Notes under the pieces: model-generated
Databases searched by the model: none
Seen by the model: the letters and a program-made list of their open reading frames with translations, nothing else
Told to the model about the DNA's origin: nothing
NCBI GenBank assembly: GCA_002255105.1
Contig: NJEK01000029.1
Coordinates: 1 to 35,291, forward strand
From: Candidatus Wolframiiraptor sp. EX4484-121
GTDB lineage: Archaea; Thermoproteota; Nitrososphaeria_A; Caldarchaeales; Wolframiiraptoraceae
Direction: 5' to 3'
Length of the DNA stretch: 35,291 nt
Translations under genes and position numbers: made by a program
Shown here: positions 1 through 8,033 of the stretch, in pieces
How the letters are laid out: every line of letters begins with the position of its first letter
Position numbering within the stretch: the stretch's first letter is position 1

Positions 1-2
1 GA

Positions 3-101
3 ATAGGAGTTTACAGGGAGAAGCTAACAGAGGTGGAGAAGAGGAAGTTAGAGGAATTGAAGAAATGGATATACAGACAACAAATGAATAAACGGAAGTA
101 A
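3..101 (+). CDS. C-terminal fragment of an unknown charged helical protein
   Basis: An open frame enters from the left edge and ends at a TAA at 99-101, giving 32 residues rich in Lys, Glu and Arg that look helical (it contains VEKRKLEELKKW). It converges on the glycosidase gene, whose stop lies 3 bases further on. Only the tail is visible, so no function can be assigned. Confidence is limited because a short AT-rich open frame at a window edge can arise by chance. Confidence 0.35.
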   Translation: MGVYREKLTEVEKRKLEELKKWIYRQQMNKRK

Positions 102-104
102 TAA

Positions 105-1936
105 TTATAGTTCTCTGACTCTCGATGCGTATAAGTCTAAAGTTTCTCTTAAAACGTTTAGATATGAAAATCCTTCTTTTCTTGATGGCTCAACGTAAGT
201 ATTTTCACCAAAATCATTCCAAGTATCTATCCTTATTTCACGGTATCTTTGATCACTTAATAAATGAAGTATTATCTTTATTCGTCTTTCAAACTCTTGT
301 GCAGATCTTGGGAGCTTAGACCCTTCTTTATCAATATAACTGAACCCGGGTATAACTGTGAATGTGAAAAATTTTTTATTTAATCTAGCAAACTCTCTCC
401 AAGACTTTAAGTGATTAACAAAATAATGATTATAGTTTAACACATATTTTTCTTCTAGCAGCGGGGAAAAGAATCCTAGAAACCCTGTTAAAGAATTGAA
501 TAAGGAAATGTCCTTCTTACTCAAGAAATATTTCTCGACCTCTCCAGCAGGCGATGAAGGAATTCTAAACAAAGAATCGGCTATTAAAAATAAGTTCTCT
601 CTATATGTTTTTTCAAACATATTTGTAAAAATCTTTATAGCTTGGGTTTCATTTATCAAAGCTATCTCATCGTATAAAAATACTACAGGCCTTTCGTTTT
701 GTTTATGATAGTTTGGGTGATTAAAAAATCGGCTCTTGATATAGGTTCGGTAATTTTCTTCCATGAATTTAAATTGCTAAAATCACTCATATCTATTATC
801 CAATCTGGTAATTTAGGATCCTTTGTTCCTCTCCTAAAATATTCACTCCAGTCCCATCCCCACAATACCGCACACTTCATTCCTTTGTCCATTAACCCTT
901 TAATTATTCTTCCTTCATAGCCATCAACCTTCCATTTTTCCCAAAATCCGCCGTCTGCATAAAAAACATTAATTCCTGCGTAACCTGCCCAATCAATATG
1001 CTTCCACTGAACTATATTGTCTAATGCATCATACTTGCCTAATAAAGGAAAATCATTAGGCAACTTACCTTCTTGCCAAGGATAATATCTTGGCTCGTAG
1101 ACTGCACTTATAATTATTCCCTTCTTATATAGCTGTCTTCCAAAATTCTCAAACTCCCTCATGTAAGGAGTTTTTACATGTTCAGTTTTAATCTGTCCAG
1201 CTCTATCTCTAACTTCAGCACTAATAAAGTATTCTCTTCCACCTTTCAGCCCTTTGAATTCAACTTCAAAAAGCTCTCCCTCTAATCCCTTAGGTTGAAG
1301 TTTAACACTTCTAGTTTGCTCAGGTGGAAATACTTTAGGATAATCTTCCCTGCGCATCCCATATCGAGTAATAAAGTATTCATACTCGACTGGAATAAGC
1401 TTAACTACAACTTGGCTTAAAGTGTTTAGAGGAGAGATTACTTCTAAAGAAACTTTAATGTCATATATCTTGTCGTTTATAACTTTAGTAGGTTGCCAGC
1501 TCAAGTTTTTTATTAAAGGAAAATACTTCATAGCTTTAATCAATTTATCCTTAGTTATGTGCAAGTCTTCTAGAACTTTCAGACTTTCAGATTCAAACCT
1601 AACTCTATCCTCTCCTAGTAAAGGGCTATACTTTTCAATCGTTCTTTTCAATCCTTCTATTGCTTCCTCCATCTGCTGCTTGTAAATAGCTAGAGCAGAG
1701 GTAGACTCAGCTTCAAGCTCATCTTCATATTTTAAAGTTTGGCTTAAATCCTCCACCCTTTCCTCAAGTCTAGCTACTTCTGCTTGCTTCTCAGCCAAGC
1801 TCTGATTCAAAGCCGAGATTTTACTTTCGAGCGGACTTATCTTGGCTTCATATTCTTTCATCTTCTTCATAGCTTCGTCATATTTTTCAGATGCTTCTTT
1901 GTATTTCTTTGACCAATAATTATGGATTATTATCAA
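105..1936 (-). pseudogene. GH99-like glycosidase with N-terminal coiled coil, broken by a -1 frameshift
   Basis: Two overlapping frames make one protein of about 600 residues. The first (1936 to about 757, TTG start) opens with a long heptad-like coiled coil (residues about 8-100), then a beta-rich linker (about 140-250), then the start of a GH99/WbsX-like TIM barrel with YYPWQEGK, DALD and HIDWAGYAGINVFYADGG. The second frame (about 757 to 105) continues the barrel with FFNHPNY, RPVVFLYDE and WNDFGENTYVEPS, the last resembling the family's W-N-E-W-x-E-x-x-Y-I-E-P motif. The frames join at the T run 754-757: one extra T there would restore a single frame. GH99-related enzymes act on alpha-mannan-type glycans or glycoproteins. 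No signal peptide precedes the coiled coil, so the N-terminus may also be incomplete. Composition is clearly more AT-rich than the rest of the window. The family call is by motif only; substrate unknown. Confidence 0.62.
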
Positions 1937-1944
1937 CTTCTTAC

Positions 1945-2022
1945 TTATAAGATTTCCACTTTATATCCAAGCTTCCTATACCACTCTACTCTCTCCCAAA
2001 GCTTACGCTCTAATATCTTATC
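1945..2022 (-). pseudogene. Possible tail of a decayed gene upstream of the glycosidase
   Basis: A 25-codon frame between two stops ends 8 bases before the TTG start of the glycosidase. It reads like real protein (LWERVEWYRKLGYKVEIL at its end). Just upstream another frame gives a short coding-like stretch (GVVKIEGSKIRY) that closes in a stop, so an upstream gene in the same direction may have been broken by small shifts. No family is recognised, and the evidence is only that the translations look protein-like. Confidence 0.22.
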
Positions 2023-2217
2023 TTACTCCCCTCGATCTTAACGACTCCTAATCCTCAGATGCTGGTTAAGAAGATAACGGCTTTAGATGCGATCTTTGTT
2101 AATCTTAGGAGGGCTAAAGGCTATAGGAATATAATGCTGGCATCTGGATGTAGGAGGATAATAAAATACTATACCGGTTAGAACTGCTGACAGTAACCCT
2201 TATAGGAGTGGTGACTG

Positions 2218-2361
2218 ATGGTAGTAATAATGCTGACCAAATGGGAGCGTAAGATCCTCCTAGACAAACTGCATGGATTAGATGTTAATCCGAATCACTT
2301 GAGAGTAGTCAAATATCGGGTTAAGAAACGGCTAGAAAAGGCATTAGAGACATGCAATTAA
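2218..2361 (+). CDS. Small basic protein, unknown, 47 aa
   Basis: An ATG-started frame of 47 residues is preceded by a good purine-rich ribosome site (TAGGAGTGGTGA, 4-15 bases upstream). The product is basic and helical: LTKWERKILLDKLHGLDVNP is followed by NHLRVVKYRVKKRLEKALE. The W-E-x-x-x-L-L-x-K-L plus N-P-N-H-L-R-V-x-K-x-R-x-(K/R)-K pattern reminds me of short archaeal proteins or tails found near mobile elements, but I cannot name the family. It lies in the AT-rich region next to tRNA-Leu and points towards that gene. Confidence 0.45.
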   Translation: MVVIMLTKWERKILLDKLHGLDVNPNHLRVVKYRVKKRLEKALETCN

Positions 2362-2385
2362 TCGCCTCAGTATTTCCTGAATTAT

Positions 2386-2492
2386 TGCGGGGGGTGGGAT
2401 TCGAACCCACGAACCCCTATGGGACAGGGGCTCTCATCCGTTTTTCATGGATCCTGAGCCCTGCGCCTTTGACCAGGCTTGGCTACCCCCGC
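2386..2492 (-). tRNA. tRNA-Leu(CAG) with a 22-nt intron
   Basis: Read on the minus strand, the 5' acceptor half GCGGGGG (2492-2486) pairs with CCCCCGC (2393-2387), discriminator A at 2386. There is a GCC/GGC D stem, a long variable arm (CCC-AUA-GGG) as in class II tRNAs, and a GUGGG/CCCAC T stem with UUCGAAU loop. The anticodon loop reads CU-CAG-GC once the intron 2431-2452 is removed, with U33 in place. No CCA is encoded. It lies 37 bases downstream of pyrH on the same strand. Confidence 0.93.
2431..2452 (-). other. tRNA-Leu intron with canonical bulge-helix-bulge
   Basis: The intron sits between positions 37 and 38. The precursor folds as outer helix CAGGG/CCCUG, a 4-bp central helix CUCA/UGAG, 3-nt bulges GGA and AGC on opposite strands, and an inner UCC/GGA stem. 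This is the symmetrical substrate of archaeal splicing endonuclease, with cuts after the second base of each bulge. The exact 22-nt length follows from this fold. Confidence 0.82.
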
Positions 2493-2529
2493 CTCCAGTC
2501 TTGTTTATGGACGTGGGTTTTGATAAGCC

Positions 2530-3231
2530 TTATTCTCGTTTTATCAGGGTTCCTATCCTCTCTCCAACGATCGCCTTTCGAACGTTCTCCGGATTCATCC
2601 CATTTAGGTATATTGTTTGGATGGGGCTCCTCGATAGGACCTTATAGGCCACCATATCCATGAGCTTGTACTCTCCAGCCCTATGGGAGGTCTTCTCAAC
2701 TATCTTCATGAGCTGGCCTAATGAAACCTCCTCCAGAAGCCTCGCCTCCGGATTCAGCTTCGGGTCATCCGTATAAATTCCGTCGACATCGGTTGCGACT
2801 ATGAGCTTATCCGCATTTATCGCCTCGGCGGCCAAGGCTGAGACGGCGATCGTGGATTGGCCTGGCTGAAGCCCCCCCATGACGACGATCCTACCCCTAG
2901 ACGAGTATTGGATCAGTTCTTCAAGGCTTTCAGGTATCCTTTGAACCGCTCTCTCCCCCAGTATGGATGCGAGGAGGAGGGCGTTTATCCTAGTCACCTT
3001 CACGGCTATTAGGTCGCAGATGGACTCGTTTATCCCAAGATCTCTGGCGGCCTCAACATATCTTCTCGCCTCCTCCCCCCCTCCAACGACTACACACCAT
3101 CGTCCGCCGTCATAGATCTCCGAGAAGAGTTTAGAGTATTTCTTGAGCAGATCTATGTTTATTCCATTCCTCGTGGAGATTAAATGTCCACCTATCTTTA
3201 CGACTATATTCAATCCCTCGACTCCCTTCAA
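2530..3231 (-). CDS. pyrH: UMP kinase, archaeal type (PyrH)
   Basis: Amino-acid-kinase-fold enzyme that phosphorylates UMP to UDP with ATP in pyrimidine nucleotide synthesis; cytosolic. About 230 residues, normal for the archaeal family. The N-terminal VVKIGGHLIS is the phosphate-binding Lys-Gly-Gly loop, VVVGGGEEARRY (about residues 47-58) is the second Gly-rich loop, and ATDVDGIYTDDP (about 145-156) is the nucleotide-binding segment of this fold. The TTG start at 3231 overlaps the EF-1A stop by 4 bases, implying translational coupling; a second TTG at 3213, giving MNIVVKIGG, is an equally good start. The gene after EF-1A in many archaea is rps10, which is absent here. Confidence 0.9.
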   Translation of the reverse strand: MKGVEGLNIVVKIGGHLISTRNGINIDLLKKYSKLFSEIYDGGRWCVVVGGGEEARRYVEAARDLGINESICDLIAVKVTRINALLLASILGERAVQRIPESLEELIQYSSRGRIVVMGGLQPGQSTIAVSALAAEAINADKLIVATDVDGIYTDDPKLNPEARLLEEVSLGQLMKIVEKTSHRAGEYKLMDMVAYKVLSRSPIQTIYLNGMNPENVRKAIVGERIGTLIKRE

Positions 3232-4484
3232 CCTCTAGGTATTGGAGGTATCGCGAACCTACCGAGCTCCGGGAACTCTGAATACGGTTCCAACGCGACT
3301 GGCTGAAGCGGCCTAAGCCTCACTAGGGCGACATCCCCAGTCTTCAGGAATGATGGATTCTTCTCGACCACCTGGCCGGTCCTCGGATCCATCTTAGCTA
3401 TGAGCTCGACGAACTTTGTCGCGGTTTGGGCTGTATGGATGTGCATGACCGGGGTGTAGCCTGCCGCTATGGCCGTTGGATGGTAGATCACGATTATCTG
3501 GGCTATGAACTCCTTGGCCACGCTGCATGGATTATCTGGATGGCTCACGACCATTCCACGCTTAAGCTGGCTCCGCTCAACACCCTTCAAGGCGAATCCT
3601 ATATTGTCTCCTGGGATCGCCTTCTCGAGGGGCTGGTGATGCATCTCTATACTCTTGACCTCAGATTTTATCCCCGGAGGCATTATTATTATCGTATCTC
3701 CTGGCTTCAGAACCCCCGTCTCAACCCTTCCGACCGGAACCGTCCCAACGCCCCTGATCGAGTAAACTCCTTGGATCGGGATCCTCAGAGGCCTGTCAAT
3801 CGGCTTCGGAGGCTCCTCGAACATGTCGAGGGCTTCGAGGAGGGTTGGGCCATCATACCATGGCATCCTATCGCTCTTCTCGAGCAGGTTGTCCCCCGTC
3901 CAGCCCGAGACGGGGATGAACGGGATCTTTGAGACGTCGAAGCCTATACGCTTGAGGAGATCGCTCACACCCTGCTTGACTTCCTCATATCTCTCCTTAC
4001 TCCAATTAACCGTCGGATCGTCCATCTTGTTGATCAGGACTATTAGCTGCCTTATGCCGAGCATGAAGCATAGGAAGGCGTGCTCCCTCGCCTGTCCGCC
4101 CGGAGCTATCCCAACCTCATACTCCCCCTTCTTCGCCGATACGACGAGGATCGCCGCATCAGCCTGACTAGCCCCGGTGATCATGTTCTTGACGAAGTCT
4201 CTGTGTCCAGGTGCGTCGATTAGGGTGAAGTAGTATTTCTTGGTCTCGAATTTCTGGAAAGCTAGGTCTATCGTCAGCCCACGCTCACGCTCCTCCTTGA
4301 TCCGGTCGAGGATCCAGGCGTACTTGAAGCTCTCCTTCCCAAGCCTCTTGGCCTCCTCCTCATACTGCTGGATAATCCTCTGATCGACTACTCCGAGCTT
4401 TGTCAGGAAGTGGCCCATGGTCGTGGATTTGCCATGATCGACGTGGCCGACAACTATCAGGTTCAGGTGGGGCTTAGCAGACAT
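3228..4484 (-). CDS. tuf: Translation elongation factor EF-1A, C-terminal tail altered
   Basis: GTPase that delivers aminoacyl-tRNA to the ribosome. G1 loop GHVDHGKST (13-21), G3 DAPGH (90-94), G4 NKMD (152-155) and a VSGW-type G5 near 193 are all present, followed by domains 2 and 3. The ATG start has GGGAGAGGTG upstream. The product is 418 residues, whereas archaeal EF-1A is usually about 425-440. Domain 3 follows the family up to ELGRFAI, then ends PPIPRG-stop, where the family normally continues with an RDMG-x-T-x-AAG strand. About 17 conserved residues are therefore missing or replaced. Downstream pyrH overlaps by 4 bases. The family is certain; whether the tail is real or a deletion artefact is open. 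Confidence 0.95.
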   Translation of the reverse strand: MSAKPHLNLIVVGHVDHGKSTTMGHFLTKLGVVDQRIIQQYEEEAKRLGKESFKYAWILDRIKEERERGLTIDLAFQKFETKKYYFTLIDAPGHRDFVKNMITGASQADAAILVVSAKKGEYEVGIAPGGQAREHAFLCFMLGIRQLIVLINKMDDPTVNWSKERYEEVKQGVSDLLKRIGFDVSKIPFIPVSGWTGDNLLEKSDRMPWYDGPTLLEALDMFEEPPKPIDRPLRIPIQGVYSIRGVGTVPVGRVETGVLKPGDTIIIMPPGIKSEVKSIEMHHQPLEKAIPGDNIGFALKGVERSQLKRGMVVSHPDNPCSVAKEFIAQIIVIYHPTAIAAGYTPVMHIHTAQTATKFVELIAKMDPRTGQVVEKNPSFLKTGDVALVRLRPLQPVALEPYSEFPELGRFAIPPIPRG

Positions 4485-4528
4485 CTAGAACACCTCTCCC
4501 ACTGCTCGAAAATATTGGTTACCCGGGA

Positions 4529-4541
4529 TTATATATATTAT
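4529..4541 (-). promoter_or_regulatory. TATA box for the EF-1A-pyrH transcript
   Basis: A 13-base A/T run (minus strand ATAATATATATAA) lies about 45 bases before the EF-1A start, putting the predicted start of transcription near 4505 and leaving a leader of about 20 bases with a ribosome site. Based on archaeal TATA spacing; not tested. Confidence 0.55.
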
Positions 4542-4672
4542 TGTCTCGCAGATCGTCTTCAAGGCTTTAACCTTTACCAGAATCCAAGGTCTCGGCGCAA
4601 CTATCAAACGCGGCTGATGCGGATCCCAACGAGAGTTGACGCTAAGGCCGAGGCTAGTTGGCCTCAGGATCT

Positions 4673-4700
4673 CCGGCATATGAGGCTCGGATTATGCCGG
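4673..4700. other. Perfect 8-bp inverted repeat in the EF-1A upstream gap
   Basis: CCGGCATA (4673-4680) and TATGCCGG (4693-4700) are exact reverse complements around a 12-base loop. A second smaller stem, GAGGC (4650-4654) with GCCTC (4661-4665), lies just before it. The 460-base gap 4485-4944 contains no convincing gene; these stems make a structured RNA or a two-armed regulator site possible. Nothing identifies its role. Confidence 0.35.
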
Positions 4701-4902
4701 GATAGAAGGGTCGCATCATCGATAGAAAGAGATCATTTAATTTTGCCTCTTCCATCACCGACGATCCTTCCGGTGGATGGATGAGACCCTACCTGAGAGA
4801 TCTGGACGAGTACCTCATAAGCCCGGGAGCGTAGACATTTCTAGATCGCTATTAAGTTCTGAATCATGCGCCTCTAACGCGGATACGCCGTCTCTGCTAA
4901 TA

Positions 4903-4910
4903 CTTATATA
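4903..4910 (+). promoter_or_regulatory. TATA box for the fucose-isomerase-like gene
   Basis: CTTATATA lies 35 bases before the ATG at 4945, placing the transcript start near 4930 and supporting that ATG over any earlier start. Confidence 0.45.
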
Positions 4911-4944
4911 CGAAGAGGCTCTAAACACGTTACGGCGTTATGCT

Positions 4945-6381
4945 ATGAGTTGGAGAGAACGCGTATGTAGGGTTCGAGTGATTTTTATAGGTCACAGGGA
5001 TATGGATGCCGGATGGCCGCATCATCTCTTCGACATAGATTCCGAGGCAGAGAGGCTTAAAGGAGAGTTGTTGAAGCTTCAGAAAAAATTGAAGAACATC
5101 GAATTCTATGGATGGGATCTGGTTACATCCGAGTTCGACGCTGAGAGGTTATTACCCGAGCTGGAGGATGCGGATGGGCTGCTAACGATACCGTTAACCC
5201 AAGAGTTTGCCGACAGTAACTTAACGCCGCATCCACCCCTCATACAGTTCGCCGACCTGAATAAGCCCATGATAGTGTATAGTAAGCCGTTTAGCACCTA
5301 TTGGGATATGGGGAGCGTCCTCTCAAGGATGGGGAAGGTCGTCGTAATAAACTCCAATAGAATCGAGGATATAATTCCAGCCCTAGAGGCAATGCGCGCG
5401 GTCGCGAGGATGAAGTCGATAAGAGTATTGCTCGTGAAAGACTACGAGTATCCCAGAGAGTACGTGGATCCGAGATTGAGGGACTCTAGATGGACCGGGC
5501 CATCCTACTTCAGGAGAGTTAAAGAGATCTTTGGAATAGAATTTAAGAGGATAACGTCGAAGGAGCTCGTAGAGGCATATAATAACGTCCAGGTTAGAGA
5601 TGCTGAGAAGATCGCCGACGAGGTTATCAGTAAGTCTAAGGGCTTAAAGGAACCGTCCAGAGACGATGTCTTAAAAGCCGCCAGAATGTATCTGGCGATA
5701 AAGGATTTGCTGAATAAGCATGATTGTAACGCCTTCACAATAGATTGCCTATCTTATATTAGAGCTCGAATGCTTCCCGCATCCCCATGCCTAGCGATCT
5801 CAAAGCTTAACGATGAGGGCATTCCTTCAGCATGTGAGGCCGATGTCGACGCCCTAATCACGATGATCATAGGTCATGTGGTGGCGGAGAGGCCTGTCTA
5901 TATGGGCGACCCGGTTCTAGACGAGGAAAAGAATGTTGTTATAATAGCTCACTGCACGAGCGCGACGAAGATGCTGGGATATGATGAAGAGCCATTCCCA
6001 TATCTAATAAGAACTCATACCGAAAGTTGGAGAGATGTTGGGTTCGAGGTTGAGATGAGCCCTGGAGAGGTAACCGTCTTAAAGCTTATCGGAACATGCA
6101 CGGTGAAGGCAATAAGCTACGTGTTTACTCCCATAAGCACGAGGTTTGATGGATATAATTTACTGGCGGTTAAGACCGATCTTCTCGGAAGCCTTAAACA
6201 TGAGTGGGGTTGTAGGACTAAAGCGGTACTGAAGTTGGTGGGAGACCCTGAGGAGTTTAAGAGAAACTTCTATTGCGAGCATAAGGTAATCTGTTATGGA
6301 GATTGGGTCAAGCAATTAAATGCATTAGCCCAGTTTTTGAAGATAAGATTTGTGAACAAGCTGTATTTACCGATAGATTAG
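4945..6381 (+). CDS. L-fucose/L-arabinose isomerase-fold protein
   Basis: A 478-residue cytosolic protein with the fucose/arabinose isomerase architecture. An N-terminal Rossmann-like half (starting VRVIFIGHRDMDAGWPHH) is followed by a C-terminal half carrying ACEADVDALITM, MGDPV and VIIAHCTSATKM. In this family the Glu of the CEAD motif, the Asp of GDP and a His in the C-terminal half bind the catalytic Mn2+, and matching residues are visible. These enzymes interconvert aldoses and ketoses; the substrate cannot be read from sequence, and archaeal members of this superfamily are often uncharacterised. I chose ATG 4945 because the frame extends upstream but shows no family similarity there and would cross the TATA box. 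It stands alone between EF-1A (divergent) and rps7. Confidence 0.75.
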   Translation: MSWRERVCRVRVIFIGHRDMDAGWPHHLFDIDSEAERLKGELLKLQKKLKNIEFYGWDLVTSEFDAERLLPELEDADGLLTIPLTQEFADSNLTPHPPLIQFADLNKPMIVYSKPFSTYWDMGSVLSRMGKVVVINSNRIEDIIPALEAMRAVARMKSIRVLLVKDYEYPREYVDPRLRDSRWTGPSYFRRVKEIFGIEFKRITSKELVEAYNNVQVRDAEKIADEVISKSKGLKEPSRDDVLKAARMYLAIKDLLNKHDCNAFTIDCLSYIRARMLPASPCLAISKLNDEGIPSACEADVDALITMIIGHVVAERPVYMGDPVLDEEKNVVIIAHCTSATKMLGYDEEPFPYLIRTHTESWRDVGFEVEMSPGEVTVLKLIGTCTVKAISYVFTPISTRFDGYNLLAVKTDLLGSLKHEWGCRTKAVLKLVGDPEEFKRNFYCEHKVICYGDWVKQLNALAQFLKIRFVNKLYLPID

Positions 6382-6552
6382 ATAGAGGGGGTCGACGCGT
6401 GGAAAGGGCTTTAGCTCATTAACGCATGTTAGATAATGGTTTTTGCTCGGCGGTGCAGGGGAGTTGGGGTCTGAGGCTAATAAACCCATCCACATTTCCA
6501 GCCCTGCCTAGAAGGTAATGGTTAAAGAGAGCTTAATCAACGGTCCGTTGAG

Positions 6553-7143
6553 ATGAGTGAGGTCCCGAAAGAGCTCCTTAAGAAGTTCAAGATATTCGGC
6601 AAGTGGACTGTGGAGGATGTCGAGGTTAAGGACCCGGGCCTGAAACGATATATTTGTCTCAAGCCCACGATGATCCCTCATTCAGGAGGTAGGCATGAAC
6701 ATAGGCGATTTGGGAAGGCAGAGGTGAACATAGTTGAGAGGCTCGCGAACATGTTCATGAGGCCTGGACCGAATGGCGGGAAGAAGACTAAGGCGTTGAA
6801 GATCGTTAGAAACGCTCTCGAGATAATCCATCTGAGGACGGGCCAGAATCCGATACAGGTCTTGGTCAGGGCTTTGGAGAACGCCGCTCCAAGGGAAGAT
6901 GTTACGAGGCTGAGCTATGGTGGAATAGTCTACTTCAAGGCCGTCGACATATCCCCTCAGAGGAGATTGGATCTGGCCCTGAGATACATCGCTCAAGGCG
7001 CTAGGGAGGCGAGCTTCAGGAGTAGGAAGACGACCGACGAGGCATTGGCGGATGAGATAATCCTCGCCGCCTCAAACGACTCGAAGAGCTTCGCTATTAG
7101 GAAGAAGAATGAGCTTGAGAGGATAGCTCTCGCCTCAAGGTAG
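6553..7143 (+). CDS. rps7: Small ribosomal subunit protein uS7
   Basis: A 196-residue primary 16S rRNA-binding protein that organises the 30S head. Recognised by KIFGKW near the N-terminus, [41 protein letters not shown], and the C-terminal [20 protein letters not shown] with a basic tail. Length is typical of archaeal uS7. It usually follows rps12 in archaeal operons but here is on the opposite strand, separated from rps12 by the HD and radical SAM genes, so it must have its own promoter. Its stop is 3 bases from the convergent HD gene stop. The 171-base gap before it holds an imperfect stem (6455-6460 with 6502-6507) but no clear gene. Confidence 0.96.
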   Translation: MSEVPKELLKKFKIFGKWTVEDVEVKDPGLKRYICLKPTMIPHSGGRHEHRRFGKAEVNIVERLANMFMRPGPNGGKKTKALKIVRNALEIIHLRTGQNPIQVLVRALENAAPREDVTRLSYGGIVYFKAVDISPQRRLDLALRYIAQGAREASFRSRKTTDEALADEIILAASNDSKSFAIRKKNELERIALASR

Positions 7144-7146
7144 CCT

Positions 7147-7938
7147 TTAATCAAATCTGAGTATCTTGAAGCTCATCCCCTGCTTCAGCGCCTCTATCTC
7201 GATGAACCTCGATAATCCGGATGTCATTATCTTCTTACCAAGCACTTGCTCTATCTGAAAGACTCCGGCCTCATTCTCCATGTCAACAACTATTCTGACA
7301 GGTCTCTCATTAGGCTCTCCCTCAACTATCTCGACCTTCTTAATCGCGAGGGCCGACAGGGCGTGTATATCCGATTTTCCATGCTTGTATGGTATTCTGG
7401 CCCTCCCACCCGCCATATCCACCCCGTCCGCGATCTTGACGACCCCCGCCTCGAGGCTTAGTGCATGGATGTTCTCGTCGTGCGAGAATATGCAGTGGAG
7501 GATCTCTGAGGTTATTTTATAGGCTTTCACGGGATCTCCATAGATCTCATTAAGCATCGTTGGGAGGAATCTTGAGGCCAAGGCCACCCCGGATAGGTTG
7601 TGTAATTCTCTATGAACCGCGTTGCCTATGTCATGTAGGTATGCTCCAACCATCACGACGAGCCTGGAATCCTCCTCATCCCCAACCCCATCTCTAACGA
7701 CGGAGGGGATGAAACCCCTATCCATGAGGATGTTCAAGATGTTTAGGGCTGATCCCGCCACTATTCTTGAGTGAACTGGCCCATGATCGTTGTAGAGTAG
7801 CCTCTGAACTGCCATGACGTTCGCCATCGCGAGATATGCTTGAACCTGCCGACTCCTCTCCAACATCCTCAGAGCCTTCTCCAAGATTGGGTGGCCCTCA
7901 ACCTCCCTCTTAATTATCGATGGGGAGACCAAGACCAT
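7147..7938 (-). CDS. HD-domain phosphohydrolase, archaeal
   Basis: A 263-residue protein with a full set of HD-superfamily metal residues: H52 and H56 (NDHGPVHS), the HD pair H102-D103 (AYLHDIGN), H109/H113 (HRELHN), H148 (LHCIFSHDE) and D171 (KIADGVDMAGG). A C-terminal domain (about 190-263) is mixed alpha/beta and may bind a ligand or act as a dimer domain. HD enzymes hydrolyse nucleotides or cyclic nucleotides; the archaeal substrate is unknown. It is divergent from the radical SAM gene, with AT-rich TATTTAATTA about 35 bases upstream as its likely TATA region. Confidence 0.85.
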   Translation of the reverse strand: MVLVSPSIIKREVEGHPILEKALRMLERSRQVQAYLAMANVMAVQRLLYNDHGPVHSRIVAGSALNILNILMDRGFIPSVVRDGVGDEEDSRLVVMVGAYLHDIGNAVHRELHNLSGVALASRFLPTMLNEIYGDPVKAYKITSEILHCIFSHDENIHALSLEAGVVKIADGVDMAGGRARIPYKHGKSDIHALSALAIKKVEIVEGEPNERPVRIVVDMENEAGVFQIEQVLGKKIMTSGLSRFIEIEALKQGMSFKILRFD

Positions 7939-7984
7939 GCCTAGATTAACTTGGAGGAGCTAATTAAATACTACCCAGCGGGAT

Positions 7985-8019
7985 CCGCTTAAAAATTTAT
8001 GAGATAAGCCGTTAAGCGG
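7985..8019. promoter_or_regulatory. Inverted repeat over the radical SAM gene promoter
   Basis: CCGCTTAA (7985-7992) and TTAAGCGG (8012-8019) are exact reverse complements separated by 19 bases (centre spacing 27 bp). The AT-rich TATA-like TTAAAAATTTAT lies across the left arm and spacer, and the TTG start is at 8034. The position suits an operator for a dimeric regulator, or a hairpin in the leader. Inference from position and symmetry only. Confidence 0.4.
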
Positions 8020-8033
8020 TAAATGAAAGGAGA

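Noticed and set aside
2059..2181. Forty-codon plus-strand frame with ATG start near the AT-rich region
   Set aside because: No clear ribosome site, no recognisable family, in a region of apparent decay.
3426..3932. Long plus-strand frame opposite EF-1A (168 codons)
   Set aside because: Antisense to a highly conserved gene, with no recognisable protein features.
4777..4944. Upstream 56-codon extension of the fucose-isomerase-like frame
   Set aside because: It has no family similarity and crosses a TATA box at 4903-4910; the ATG at 4945 fits the conserved start.
6455..6507. Imperfect hairpin before rps7 (GCAGGG with CCCTGC, inner TGGG with CCCA)
   Set aside because: Considered as an H/ACA or C/D guide RNA, but box motifs are not convincing and the stems are short.
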